Shown: positions 1 through 8,766, counted from the first letter of the stretch. The stretch is DNA of 64,000 nt from Streptomyces sp. WZ.A104 (GCF_002382885.1 NZ_NWVL01000022.1:41824-105823), one strand, 5' to 3'. Notes: generated by a model not told the origin, from the letters alone. Numbers and translations: made by a program.

Positions 1-478
1 GCCTGGCTGTCGTGCAGGTTCGCCCCGGACACCGCGAGGGCCAACGGGATGCCCTGGGCGTCGGACAGGACGTGCAGCTTGCTGCCCTTCTTGCCGCGAT
101 CGACCGGGTTAGGCCCGGTCAGCGAGCCCCCCTTTTCGCGCGGACGGACGCCGCGTCGATGATCGCCGACGTCCAGTCCACCTCGCCCCTGGCGCCGAGT
201 TCGTCCAGGACCGCCCGGTGCAGCCGACGCCACAGGCCCGCCTCGGTCCATACCGTGAACCGGCGATGCGCCGTCGCTGGGGACGTCCCGAACGTCGGCG
301 GTAGATACCGCCAGGCACAACCGCTGGTCAGCACGTACACCACTGCCGTGAATACGGCCCGTTCGTCACACGGCGCGGTCCCGCCACCCTGTGGACGAGC
401 GGCGAACGGCGGCAGCAACGGGGCGACCAGTTCCCACAGTTCGTCAGGCACCAGCCGCTGAGACAAGTCAGCGCTCAC
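1..478 (-). CDS. IS5-family transposase, two overlapping frames, 3' end outside window
   Basis: This is a DDE transposase that would move the surrounding IS. The first frame starts at 478 and gives 119 residues. It has the family N-terminus (LVPDELWELVAPLLPP) and the first catalytic Asp in IIDAASVRAKRG, then stops at 119. Moving back one base at the A4-G6 run (minus strand of 127-136) continues the protein as GSLTGPNPVDRGKKGSK and on to HVLSDAQGIPLALAVSG, which is typical IS5 sequence. The break therefore looks like the programmed -1 frameshift of two-ORF IS427-group elements rather than decay. The remaining catalytic residues lie beyond the window, so activity cannot be judged. Confidence 0.8.
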
Positions 479-528
479 GACCGATCATGATGCCGCATCA
501 GCCGTGTGCCACGTGAGACATCCTCTAA
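1..528 (-). mobile_element. IS5-family (IS427-like) insertion sequence, partial at window edge
   Basis: The transposase reads leftward off the window start, so only the 5' part of the element is here. The end near 528 is inferred, because the neighbouring DUF262/AlbA_2 reading frame loses family resemblance at about 530. There the minus strand reads CTTA followed by GAGGATGTCTCACGTGG, compatible with the TNA-type targets and GAG-starting ends of IS427-group elements. The far end, the second inverted repeat and any target duplication lie outside the window, so the boundary is an inference. Confidence 0.6.
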
Positions 529-2104
529 GGCCCTGGGATAGCCCTGAGGAGCGAATAGCGTCTTTCCAGCGGCCGAAGTATCTTTCTGGCGTCTCGCCGA
601 GCACCTTCGCTTCCCTGTGTACTCCGACAACGATGCGGTGGCCTACCTTGCGGCCTTCCACGCCGTCGAGCGAATGTACCCTCTTCGCGTCGGCCTCTTT
701 ATCTGCGACACCAATGAGGATCGTTCCGGCCCGGTCCTTGCCGTTATTGGCGATGGCGCAGATTGTGCGAATTACCTTATCGAATACGGTCTGGTCGATT
801 TCACGGTCACCGTAGAGCCGAAGCATCCCTTGCTTCAGTTCGTAGTGTGGTGCCTCGATTTCTGAGCGCCTGATCGCAGCATCGATGTCCGTCGTCGTGT
901 GATCGCCGTATATATCCCGAGGCTCGCTATCGATGAAATGAGGGCGAATTAGACCCTTGATGGTGTCCACGTTTCTACGGCGTTCGTCGGGGGATGTCGA
1001 GGCGCGGCTTGTTTCGATGCGCCTATCGAGGTCCGTGATGGCAGATTTTACCCCCTTGTAGCTCGCGATTTTCTTGTTCTCGCCGATGAGAAGTTCGTGA
1101 AATGCGACAAAGAGCACGGCGAATACTGCGGGGAAGGGGTTCGTGTTCTTCTTGGAGAAAATGATCCCCCGCAGCTTCTGATCGCTTCCCTCGGTGCAGA
1201 CTGCGTCAATCTCGTCGATGCACAGCTTGAATTCTGCCGCGTACCTGTCGGCCCCGTAGCTGTCCAGCGCCCGGATGATTCGCTGGTTATCCTCCGATCC
1301 CGTCTGGTAGATCTCGTCGAGTGCGACCTTGGATCTCTCAACGAGACTGCCGCCAATGATGGAGGCCGCGATATCTGCAACGCATTGTTCGTCCATCGAG
1401 TCTCGAAGGTCGGTGGATCGCAGGATTCCCTGCTCAACCCAGAAGACATCTTCGGCTGCAACCTCATACCCATGCTTTGTCTTGGGTAGATCAATACTGA
1501 TGGACGGCATCTTGTCTAGGCTGAGGATGTCGCTCGAAGCGTCTCCGCGGATGTCGCAAGAGAGTTCACGCACAAGCGCCGAAAATTCATCCCGCACTCC
1601 CGACTGCCTGCGTTCCTGATCGCTCAGCTGGTGTCCGTAAGTATTGATGCGTGCGAACACATCGTCGATTTCGTCATCCGTGGCGCCACGCATGACCGAG
1701 ATCGCAAGCGAATAGTCGAGGAGCGTCCCCACCTCGCGAGCTGAGAGGGTGGTACCGTCCGTTACGGAGAATACCTTCTCTTCCGAAGCGCGCGTCTTTG
1801 CTGTAACGAACTGGGCGACATCGAAATACCTGTCATCGATCGTCGAGAATCCTGTTTCGATGAAAGAGACGATGGTGTGAAGCCGCTGCAGTCCGTCGAT
1901 TACCTCGTACTCCCCGCCTTCCCGCTCGGCCAGCAAGATAGCGGGGATCGGATACCTCTTGAGCACAGACTCAATCAGCCGCTGTTTCTCTTCTAGGGTC
2001 CATACGAGCTTCCGCTGATATCGGCGATTGACCCAAATCTTGTCCTCGCTATACCAGGCGTAGATGGACTGAATAGACTTGGGCTGTGAGTCGAGTTCGG
2101 CCAT
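485..2104 (-). CDS. DUF262 + AlbA_2 (Schlafen-type) protein, C-terminus cut by the IS
   Basis: The N-terminal part (roughly residues 10-230) is a DUF262/ParB-like domain. It has RRYQRKLVWTLEEKQRLIES, AILLAEREGGEYEVIDGLQR and a DQERRQSG segment. DUF262 proteins include GmrS/D and other anti-phage nucleases. The C-terminal part resembles AlbA_2: HYELKQG, then ICAIANNGKDRAGTILIGVA. The normal end of that domain is missing. After IRSSGLSQGL the frame enters the adjacent IS and stops within about 45 bases. I chose ATG at 2104 because homology begins there. The gene is visibly less G+C-rich than its surroundings, which suggests transfer. A role in phage defence is inferred from the domains, and the truncated copy may be inactive. 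Confidence 0.7.
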   Translation of the reverse strand: MAELDSQPKSIQSIYAWYSEDKIWVNRRYQRKLVWTLEEKQRLIESVLKRYPIPAILLAEREGGEYEVIDGLQRLHTIVSFIETGFSTIDDRYFDVAQFVTAKTRASEEKVFSVTDGTTLSAREVGTLLDYSLAISVMRGATDDEIDDVFARINTYGHQLSDQERRQSGVRDEFSALVRELSCDIRGDASSDILSLDKMPSISIDLPKTKHGYEVAAEDVFWVEQGILRSTDLRDSMDEQCVADIAASIIGGSLVERSKVALDEIYQTGSEDNQRIIRALDSYGADRYAAEFKLCIDEIDAVCTEGSDQKLRGIIFSKKNTNPFPAVFAVLFVAFHELLIGENKKIASYKGVKSAITDLDRRIETSRASTSPDERRRNVDTIKGLIRPHFIDSEPRDIYGDHTTTDIDAAIRRSEIEAPHYELKQGMLRLYGDREIDQTVFDKVIRTICAIANNGKDRAGTILIGVADKEADAKRVHSLDGVEGRKVGHRIVVGVHREAKVLGETPERYFGRWKDAIRSSGLSQGLRGCLTWHTADAAS

Positions 2105-2285
2105 GCGCTCAGTTTGGCACGCCAACTGACCGCGGCGCAGGCATCTCGGTCCTCTGGCGGTCCGGTCTGCCAGCGAGCCTGGGACCTTGGCCTTGTTTCC
2201 TTCGAGCGCCGCCCCGTGTCTGGGCCGAGCGAGGAGCGCATTCCAAGGCCAGAGGGCGTCATGCGGAACACGGGGCTGCGTTCCG

Positions 2286-2817
2286 CTAACTGTCGCAGTC
2301 CTCGAAGAGAGGTTCGTACGGCAGGTGGTTGTCGTCCGGAACGAGCGGTACGTAGTCCGGGGTCGTGCGTGCGGCGACGGCCAAGAGCCGAGAGGCGGCA
2401 TCTTCCTCGGAGGCAGGGGCGAGTCCGAGGGCGTGCAGGAGGCGATCGCGCTTGGTGTTGAAGTCGGGGCGGTGGGCGCGGATGTCCGCCCCCAGCTCGC
2501 TGATCGTGAAGCCCTTCGCCAGGTCGCGCCAGAAGGGCAGCACCACGATGAGTGTGATGGCCTCGACGAGGTCGGCGCCGATCAGAGTGGCCTGGCCCTC
2601 CGAGTCGGCGTACAGGACGGGCCTTTCCTCGGCCCTGGCTTCCCCGCACAGGAAGTATGTGCCGCCGGCTCCGCAGCCGGCTATCGGGTGTAGGGGGATC
2701 CCGGTGGGAAGGGCAAGGTCCTCAACGGGATCCCGGCGCTCGACGTCGAAATCGCCAGGCCGGGCGAGCGCGGTGGCAAGGGAAGGCCCGGCGGAGCAGG
2801 TCGTCTGATGCGGTCAT
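2286..2817 (-). pseudogene. Hypothetical protein, frameshifted near its N-terminus
   Basis: A clear coding frame runs from about 2800 to the stop at 2286. Readable pieces are ARPGDFDVERRDPVEDLALP, GIPLHPIAGCGAGGTYFLCG, DLAKGFTISELGADI and VPLVPDDNHLPYEPLFEDCD. It has no usable start until an internal GTG at 2546. A plausible start, ATG at 2817 (MTASDDLLRRAF), lies in another frame that stops at 2722. The simplest reading is one gene of about 175 residues with an indel near 2780-2795. It could be real decay or a sequencing error. I do not recognise the family, and an internal-start product from 2546 (86 residues) is the alternative. Confidence 0.5.
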
Positions 2818-2913
2818 GGGACGGAACGTAACAGCGCCGTCGGACGTCTGGTGCGGCTGGCCTGCTGGTCGACGCCAGCGGGTGCTGTCAGTAGGGCGTG
2901 GCACAGTTCGGCC

Positions 2914-3270
2914 ATGAGTTACGACCTGGCGGTGTGGGAAGGCAGCAAGCCCACTGACGATGTGATCGCGGGCGAGGTCCTCGCGCAGATGTACGACCGC
3001 TACATCGACACGGAGGAAGAGTTTCCACACTCACCGCGTATCGCGGAGTACGTTGCTGGGCTCTTGGCGCGGTGGGTGGATCTCACGGAGGACGAGGAGG
3101 ACACCTCCCCTTGGTCGACGGGGCCGTTGATCGGCGAGGCGTCCGGGCCGTTCATCTACTTCCCGATGCGGTACAGCATGGCCGAGGAGGCTTCGGCCTA
3201 CGCCGCCGATCTCGCGGCATCGATGGGGCTCGTTTGCTGTGACCCGCAGCTTCGGCTGCTGAGGCCGTGA
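2914..3270 (+). CDS. Hypothetical protein (118 aa)
   Basis: A short acidic soluble protein beginning MSYDLAVWEGSKPTDD. It contains a patch of acidic residues (DLTEDEEDTSP) and ends GLVCCDPQLRLLRP. The start at 2914 is preferred over an upstream in-frame ATG at 2851 because the upstream segment has no protein-like composition. Proteins beginning with M-YDLAVWEG are common as single genes in streptomycetes, but I know of no assigned function. There is no signal peptide or membrane segment. It is oriented toward the kinase gene, with about 110 bases between the two stops. Confidence 0.7.
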   Translation: MSYDLAVWEGSKPTDDVIAGEVLAQMYDRYIDTEEEFPHSPRIAEYVAGLLARWVDLTEDEEDTSPWSTGPLIGEASGPFIYFPMRYSMAEEASAYAADLAASMGLVCCDPQLRLLRP

Positions 3271-3383
3271 CTGCTTCCGCCCGTAAGCGTGTGTAGCTTG
3301 GCGGGGAGGCATCCAGTAACCCGCTCACTCGTGCGGGTGGGCGGGACAGCACGGTACGGAATTCTGCGGTCCTCGGCGCCGTG

Positions 3384-4448
3384 CTAGACGTTGCGAAGCA
3401 CAGTGCGCAATGTGGCAGGAAGGCTGTCTCGTTGGACGCCGCTCTTCTCGTGCTGGCGTGCCCGCCGGCCTGTCTCGTGGCGCACCTCGACGCTGTAGCG
3501 GCCGCGTGCGTCCTGCACCGCGCAGACCGAGACTGCCTTCGCCGTATTGGTGGCGCCCCCTTCAAAGCACTGGTCGTGACCGTCGTGGGGTGTGACGCGG
3601 CGCCAAGATCTGTGAGGGCGTGAACATTGAGCGAGTTGGTTTGCGAGAGCTTGCGCGCTGTTGGGACGAGCAACTGGATCGAGGGAGAGTCCTCGTTCAA
3701 CAACGCTGCCGAGGCCCTGGGAGACATGCGGGGCGACATCGCGCAGTTTGTCGAACTGGCCGTGGAGGATTCGATCCTTGCGGGCGCTTAGTCCCAGGGG
3801 TCTCGGTCCGTTCGGGTACTGCCCGGACAGGAGGTAGAACATGGTGGCAGCCAGCGAGTAGACGTCTGAGGCCACCGAGCATTTGCCTGTACTCAGTACT
3901 TCCGGAGCTACGGTGGCGTATGTTCCGTTCGCGGCGGTATAGCCGTCAGCGTCCATCCGCGCGGCAAAACCAAGATCTCCCAGCAGGACGTTGTTGCCGG
4001 TGTCGACGAACGCATTGCCTGGTTTGACGTCGCGATGCAGTAGGCCGGCGGCGTGGACGCGCTCAAGTCCGTGCCCGAGTTGCTGGCCCCAGCGAACCGC
4101 CTTAGCGATGTCGACGCCGAACGGTGCTGAAGCCGATTCAAGATCGCCGTCCATGACGGGCATCGTGATGTAGCGGATGTCGGTCCCGCTGGCGATGTCG
4201 GCGTTGTAGACGGGGAGGAGGTACTGGCTCTGCAGCTCCTTGAGCGCTTGGGCCTCGTCCCACGTGGCTGGCTGACCTGACTGCGGTTCGAAGAGCTTGA
4301 GCGCCACCACTGTGCGCAGATGCTCGTCCTCGACCCGATAGACCTGGCCACCAGCCCCGCCCCCAAGGCGTTCCAACACCTTGTAGCGATCACTGATGCG
4401 GTTCCCGACCTGGCGGTTGCCGACCTGGGCGATGACCGTTCCCGACAT
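3384..4448 (-). CDS. Soluble Ser/Thr protein kinase (354 aa)
   Basis: A eukaryotic-type kinase that would phosphorylate Ser/Thr on an unknown partner. The glycine-rich loop LGGGAGGQVYRV is near residue 25 and the ATP-binding Lys is in VALKLF. The catalytic loop reads LLHRDVKPGNAF, the metal-binding motif is DLG instead of DFG, and the PE motif is APEVL. The kinase lobe ends near residue 275, followed by about 80 unrecognised residues. There is no transmembrane segment or PASTA repeat, so it is cytosolic and unlike housekeeping PknB. ATG at 4448 leaves only 24 bases before the divergent RNase H-like gene, so the two promoters must overlap. Together with the gene at 4933-5379 it forms a compact trio. 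Confidence 0.8.
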   Translation of the reverse strand: MSGTVIAQVGNRQVGNRISDRYKVLERLGGGAGGQVYRVEDEHLRTVVALKLFEPQSGQPATWDEAQALKELQSQYLLPVYNADIASGTDIRYITMPVMDGDLESASAPFGVDIAKAVRWGQQLGHGLERVHAAGLLHRDVKPGNAFVDTGNNVLLGDLGFAARMDADGYTAANGTYATVAPEVLSTGKCSVASDVYSLAATMFYLLSGQYPNGPRPLGLSARKDRILHGQFDKLRDVAPHVSQGLGSVVERGLSLDPVARPNSAQALANQLAQCSRPHRSWRRVTPHDGHDQCFEGGATNTAKAVSVCAVQDARGRYSVEVRHETGRRARQHEKSGVQRDSLPATLRTVLRNV

Positions 4449-4472
4449 GCCCGTCACTCTATAGTGCTGTGC

Positions 4473-4955
4473 ATGGAGGTACTCGGGATCAGTGTGGGCT
4501 TTCCAGCGGCAGGGCGAGGCCCTGTAGTTACCTGCGTTGTTCTCAGGGGGTCGCAGGGCGAGCCCCAGATTCAGGAGGCTTGTGAGCTTCGAACGGCGGC
4601 GTTGGAGGTCATCGACCAGGTTGAAGACCTGGGGCGCATGCTCAGCAGCAAGCTCTCGGCCTTGAACCCCAACGCCGTAGTGATCTGCGTCGCGGACGTT
4701 AGCCCCGCCGGGAACCGCAAGGCGGCACCCCGCCATCGCCTCATGATCGAAGGTGCTCTCGGGTACGTGTGCCGTGATCACAAGATCCAGCAGGTTGTGT
4801 ACCGCAACGGCAAGGAAGTCGGCGAGGCGCTTGGCCTGAGCAAGGCGGAGGCGCTCGCACGTGGTAAGGCGCTGGACTCTAGGCGATCGGCGGCCGCTGC
4901 TGCGGCCCTCACGGCCTTGCCCGCTGCATCTACTACAGACCCGAATCTGTCGTAG
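4473..4955 (+). CDS. Small protein, possibly RNase H/RuvC-like fold (160 aa)
   Basis: The order of elements recalls a RuvC-type RNase H fold. There is a first strand MEVLGISVGF where RuvC has LGIDPG. A central hydrophobic strand VVICVADVS follows, then a helix pair around RHRLMIEGALGYVCRDH. The ending EALARGKALDSRRSAAAAAA is where RuvC has its ALD-A-ALA motif. The first acidic catalytic residue is absent (Ser at that place), so nuclease activity is doubtful. The fold call is inference from pattern only. The gene is divergent from the kinase, and its 3' end overlaps the 3' end of the phosphoribosyltransferase-like gene by 23 bases. Confidence 0.45.
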   Translation: MEVLGISVGFPAAGRGPVVTCVVLRGSQGEPQIQEACELRTAALEVIDQVEDLGRMLSSKLSALNPNAVVICVADVSPAGNRKAAPRHRLMIEGALGYVCRDHKIQQVVYRNGKEVGEALGLSKAEALARGKALDSRRSAAAAAALTALPAASTTDPNLS

Positions 4956-5379
4956 AAGACGAGCGGGTCGGCGGTCGTTCTCCGAGGACGTCCAACGCAT
5001 CTACGCCGCAGTCCTCGGCCTGGGCTGCAACCGCGGTCAGTTGATGGAGGACGACTGCATGGATGCGTCGTGCTCCGTGGCTGCGGGCGTGGCGGGCAGC
5101 CTGTGCCACCGAAGTGCCGCTGGCAAGGTTGACGTCCACGATCAGTACGTTCTGTGAGGCTGTGGCTGTCTGCGAGGACAAGCTGACCAAGTCGCTGCAC
5201 GAAGACAGGAGTGCGCCGACTAGGCGCTCGGCAACGGGGCTGGCGGCAAGGACCGCTTGGGCGCCGCACTGGCGCGCGACAGTGATCACTTGCTCGGTGG
5301 CGTCGCGTAGTGCGCCTGGATCGGTGAGGCGCTCGATGTTGTTGCGAGCCGTGTCCACCGCGTCCAGCAGGTCGCTCAT
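4933..5379 (-). CDS. Phosphoribosyltransferase-like protein (148 aa)
   Basis: The segment VLIVDVNLASGTSVAQAARH (about residues 90-110) matches the PRPP-binding signature of type I phosphoribosyltransferases: a hydrophobic strand, an acidic residue, then a TGTS-like loop. It also has the expected downstream strand RRIHAVVLH. At 148 residues it is short, and no purine- or pyrimidine-specific hood domain is evident, so the substrate is unknown. ATG at 5379 is the first start with convincing protein-like sequence; upstream in-frame starts add low-complexity residues. It faces the RNase H-like gene tail to tail and lies in the same small block as the kinase. Confidence 0.55.
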   Translation of the reverse strand: MSDLLDAVDTARNNIERLTDPGALRDATEQVITVARQCGAQAVLAASPVAERLVGALLSSCSDLVSLSSQTATASQNVLIVDVNLASGTSVAQAARHARSHGARRIHAVVLHQLTAVAAQAEDCGVDALDVLGERPPTRSSSTTDSGL

Positions 5380-5613
5380 CGGTACACCCCCATAGGAACG
5401 CTGGTCTTCGGTATGTGCAGTCTTGATGGGCAACGGCGGCGTGCCAATACCGACGCTGATTCCGTTACCAACGACACTGCCTTCGGCCGCTGTGCGCGGC
5501 AAGCCGAACGGCAACCCATCACCCGTCCTGAGGCGTGTCACGTCTCCAGGGAGCGTGCCGCCGATAGCCGATCAAGCGAGTGAGCGCAGCATCCAGAGGG
5601 CGTACAAGGCTAG

Positions 5614-6120
5614 CTACTCCAGGGGGTGGCACTCGTAGAAGGGCTCGGGCGCCGTGAAGCTCAGGCCGTTCTCGTCGAGCGCGTTGAAGACGGTGACCCG
5701 GCCGTGCGGGAAGACGAACCCGATGGCCACCATCCCTTGCGCCGTGTCGTTGCCCTGCCATTCCAGGAGCTCGGTCTCCTGTAGCACCTGGCCATGGAGA
5801 GAGGTCAGGGCTGGCACTGCATCGTGGCGCCAACAGAGGTCGAACCCAGGCCAACGGGCGGACCCGTGGGGGGTGAGGGAGTTCCAGCCCACCGAGATGT
5901 CGTCGAACTTCTGGTGCTGGATCTCGACCTGCTCCCCGTCGAAGTCGAGCAGAACAGGACCGTCGGCGAACCATGTGTCGTCCGCGACGTCCCAAAGCAG
6001 CCAGGTACGTGTCAGTGTCTTCCCGACCAGTGCACGCAGCCGGTCGCCGTGGCTGGCGTTGATCGCGGCATGGCCACGAAGCCACTCGAGGGCGTAGGTG
6101 GCGAGGTCGAAATCGAGCAT
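5614..6120 (-). CDS. Hypothetical protein (168 aa)
   Basis: I do not recognise the family. It is a soluble, Trp-rich acidic protein with no signal peptide or membrane span. Segments such as TWLLWDVADDTWFADGPVLL and VEIQHQKFDDISVGWNSLTP read as a beta-rich fold, and it ends FYECHPLE. ATG at 6120 (MLDFDLATYALEWLRGH) is chosen because a helix typical of an N-terminus begins there. It is the last gene before the left repeat of the putative island and is probably ordinary chromosome. Confidence 0.65.
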   Translation of the reverse strand: MLDFDLATYALEWLRGHAAINASHGDRLRALVGKTLTRTWLLWDVADDTWFADGPVLLDFDGEQVEIQHQKFDDISVGWNSLTPHGSARWPGFDLCWRHDAVPALTSLHGQVLQETELLEWQGNDTAQGMVAIGFVFPHGRVTVFNALDENGLSFTAPEPFYECHPLE

Positions 6121-6252
6121 CTGAGCATTGTGCCGGGCGAGCGGCGGGTGCGCCCGGTCCGCAGCCAGTCCGCAGGACACCCGTAAACGGCTGTCGGGAG
6201 CCAACGCATGCCAACGAGGAAACCCCAGGTCAGAGCCCCAGAAGGGGCTCCG

Positions 6253-6291
6253 CCGCAGGTCAGGATCTGGCTTCAGACATTCCGCTTCAAC
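6253..6291 (+). repeat. Left two-block repeat, candidate attachment site remnant
   Basis: Block 1 CCGCAGGT lies at 6253-6260 and block 2 ATTCCGCTTCAAC at 6279-6291, 18 bases apart. The same blocks with the same spacing recur at 24202-24240, just past the integrase. The 489-base gap 6121-6609 around it has no gene that I can support. It also holds two hairpins: 6233-6250 (7-bp stem) and 6294-6330. Confidence 0.5.
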
Positions 6292-6293
6292 AA

Positions 6294-6330
6294 CTGAACT
6301 CCACCACGTCGCTGATGTGGTGGAGTTCAG
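6294..6330. terminator. Perfect 14-bp inverted repeat, terminator or operator
   Basis: CTGAACTCCACCAC at 6294-6307 pairs perfectly with GTGGTGGAGTTCAG at 6317-6330, across a 9-base loop. There is no T-tract. It directly follows the left att-like repeat and lies 280 bases before the AIPR gene. It could be a terminator insulating the island, an integrase-related site or an operator; the sequence does not decide. Confidence 0.5.
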
Positions 6331-6609
6331 CCCGAAAGTACAAGTGAGTGATGAGGCCGGGATGACCTCGTTCCGACCTCATCAGTCATGCCCGCCATCT
6401 TTGACGGTGCACGAAGGGCCTAAGCTGTCCTCCTGGGGTCTGCGTCACTGCCAGCGGCGGGGCGCCTGCCGGGAGCGTCGAAAACGAGCGGCTGGTGCGT
6501 CTCGCCGTCAGTACGAGCCGTGACGCCAACTCATCCGTTCAGTCCCGCCGGCCCACGCTTCTCGTAGCATAAGAGAAGTTCAAACGCGTGGTCGTGACTG
6601 GGGGCAGGG

Positions 6610-8766
6610 ATGAGCAAGAGCGGGCAGGCAATGCCGCTGGAAGTCCGGCATGTTCGCGATGCGTTGAAGCGCGAGTTCGATCCGCTGATCTCGCTCGCTG
6701 ACTACGAGAAACGTCAGCCGTTGGAACGTGAGAATGCCTTCAACTCGCGTGCGTTGTCCGCCAGGGCGGCTCGCATGCTCACGGACTGTACGTCCGAGGA
6801 AGCTGCCGAGTCGGTGATCGACGGCCGGGACGACTTCGGTATCGACGCCGTCGCTTTCTCCGCCTCCGCTCCTGAACTGTGGCTGATCCAGGCCAAATGG
6901 AGCGACAAAGGCAAGGCCGGCTTTGACACGAGTGCCGCACACAAGCTGGTGCACGGCCTGAAGAAGCTCGACAACCGGGACTTCGATCAGTTCAACGAAC
7001 GGTTCCGCCGTCTCGCTGACCGTGTGCGGTCAGTGCTTGACGTGCCTACCTGCAAGGTGGTCCTCGTCATCGCTGTCATGGGCGAGGGGCACCTGTCTAC
7101 GGAGACCGAGGCCATACTCGTCGAAGCGGCTGAGGAGTTCGGCGGCTACACGCGCTCCATCGAGCACCGGGTGTTGAACCAGACGGACTTCCACCGTGCC
7201 GTCCGCGAGGACCTCACCCCAGAGCCGATCACCCTCACCGCCACCATGACGCAGGGCTGGCATTCCCGGGAAACCCCATTTCAGGCATATTCGGGGCTGG
7301 TGGCGGCCGACGAACTCGCTCAGTGGTACGCCGACAACGGAGAGCGGTTGTACGACCGCAACGTCCGCAGATCGCTGGGCCTGACCGGAGTCAACCAGAC
7401 GCTCGTCGAGAGTCTGATACGGGATCCGCAGGGCTTCTGGTACCGCCATAACGGCATCACGGTTCAGTGCGACAAGATCGAGCCGCATTTCTTCGCGAAG
7501 CAGAAACCCAGTGAGCCCGTGAAGCTGGTCCTCGAAAACGCAAGCGTCGTCAACGGTGCGCAGACCGTCAGTTCTGCCCACCGGGCGTTCCAGCAGAACG
7601 AAGAAGCGGTGGGAGAGGCGTACGTCACCGTCCGGATCATCTCAGTTTCCGGTGCCCCGGAGGGGTTCGCGGGCGAGATCACCGAGGCGACCAACACGCA
7701 GAACCACATGGAGCGGTCGGACTTCATCGCGATCAAGCCAGTACAGAGCCTGATCCGTGAGGACTTCCGACTCTCTCTTGACAAGGACTACGTATTCAAG
7801 CGCGGTGAGATTGAGCCGTCGCCGGCGTTCGGATGCTCGGTCCGCGAGGCCGCCACCGCCCTTGCCTGCGCTCACCCAGACCCGGCCCTGGCGGTACGGG
7901 TGAAGGGTTCAGCCGACGCGCTCTGGGAGGACGGTCCTGGAGGCATCTACACCCGGCTGTTCGGGCGCAGGCCCAGCGCTTATCAGATCTGGCGTAGCGT
8001 CCTACTTATGCGGCGGGTGCGGGAGTCCTTGCACGAGGTCCGCTCCACGCTCACCGGACGGGCGGGTTCGATCGCTGACAGTGGTGCTCTGCTGGTGGCG
8101 CACATGGTCGCCCAGCAGGTCGGCTCAGAGGGAATCGACGAACCAGACTCAGGTTGGGAGTCCTCTCTGGAGGACGTACCGGCGCGGGTCGGCGCAACGC
8201 TTGCCCAGCTTATCCCGCTGGTGAACCACCTTTTTGGGGGCGGAAGTTACATCACCAGCACCTTCGCCAGCGAGGAACGCTCCCGAAAACTGGTCGCCGC
8301 CGTCCTTCAGGCGCTCTCCGACGGTACGGATGCCGGAGACCTCGCTGCGTACCAGCAGCGGGACGACTCGAAGCCGCCCAGGCGCCCCAATACCGTGACC
8401 CTGCTGATCGACCATGACCGTATTCCATCCGGTACCAGGCTGATGTACCACCCCAGCGCGACGGAGGAGCAGGCCATCGGGGACTGGCTGAACGCTGACC
8501 CGCGTCGGGCCTACGCGACCTGGGTCAACGACCGGCGCAAGCCGTTGCTCTGGGAGGCTGACGGGAGCCGTTACTCGCCCAGCGGCCTGGTCACTCATAT
8601 CTGGCAGCAGGCCGAGTGGCGCGAGGCGTGGAGCGCGGTCCAGGGGCCAAAACAGTGGGGTGTGCTGGGCGAGGATGGAACGCTTGTTGACCTTGCAGAG
8701 CAGCTCTGGCAGCAGCTCCTGACGGAGTCCTTGCCTGAGGAGGAACAGTTCGAGTCGCTCCAGTAA
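6610..8766 (+). CDS. AIPR-family abortive infection protein with nuclease-like N-terminus
   Basis: This is an AIPR (abortive infection phage resistance) protein of 718 residues. The N-terminal part carries a PD-(D/E)xK-like core, with FGIDAVAF followed by LWLIQAKW (about residues 77-98), as in Mrr-type nucleases. The AIPR signature follows near residue 245: DRNVRRSLGLTGVNQTLVES, then FWYRHNGITVQCD and VVNGAQTVSSAHRAF. AIPR proteins are thought to act as DNA-targeting suicide effectors. This is known for the family and not shown here. ATG at 6610 follows GGGGGCAGGG. The gene is monocistronic and faces the ParB-like gene. It is probably the first cargo gene of the island. Confidence 0.85.
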   Translation: MSKSGQAMPLEVRHVRDALKREFDPLISLADYEKRQPLERENAFNSRALSARAARMLTDCTSEEAAESVIDGRDDFGIDAVAFSASAPELWLIQAKWSDKGKAGFDTSAAHKLVHGLKKLDNRDFDQFNERFRRLADRVRSVLDVPTCKVVLVIAVMGEGHLSTETEAILVEAAEEFGGYTRSIEHRVLNQTDFHRAVREDLTPEPITLTATMTQGWHSRETPFQAYSGLVAADELAQWYADNGERLYDRNVRRSLGLTGVNQTLVESLIRDPQGFWYRHNGITVQCDKIEPHFFAKQKPSEPVKLVLENASVVNGAQTVSSAHRAFQQNEEAVGEAYVTVRIISVSGAPEGFAGEITEATNTQNHMERSDFIAIKPVQSLIREDFRLSLDKDYVFKRGEIEPSPAFGCSVREAATALACAHPDPALAVRVKGSADALWEDGPGGIYTRLFGRRPSAYQIWRSVLLMRRVRESLHEVRSTLTGRAGSIADSGALLVAHMVAQQVGSEGIDEPDSGWESSLEDVPARVGATLAQLIPLVNHLFGGGSYITSTFASEERSRKLVAAVLQALSDGTDAGDLAAYQQRDDSKPPRRPNTVTLLIDHDRIPSGTRLMYHPSATEEQAIGDWLNADPRRAYATWVNDRRKPLLWEADGSRYSPSGLVTHIWQQAEWREAWSAVQGPKQWGVLGEDGTLVDLAEQLWQQLLTESLPEEEQFESLQ

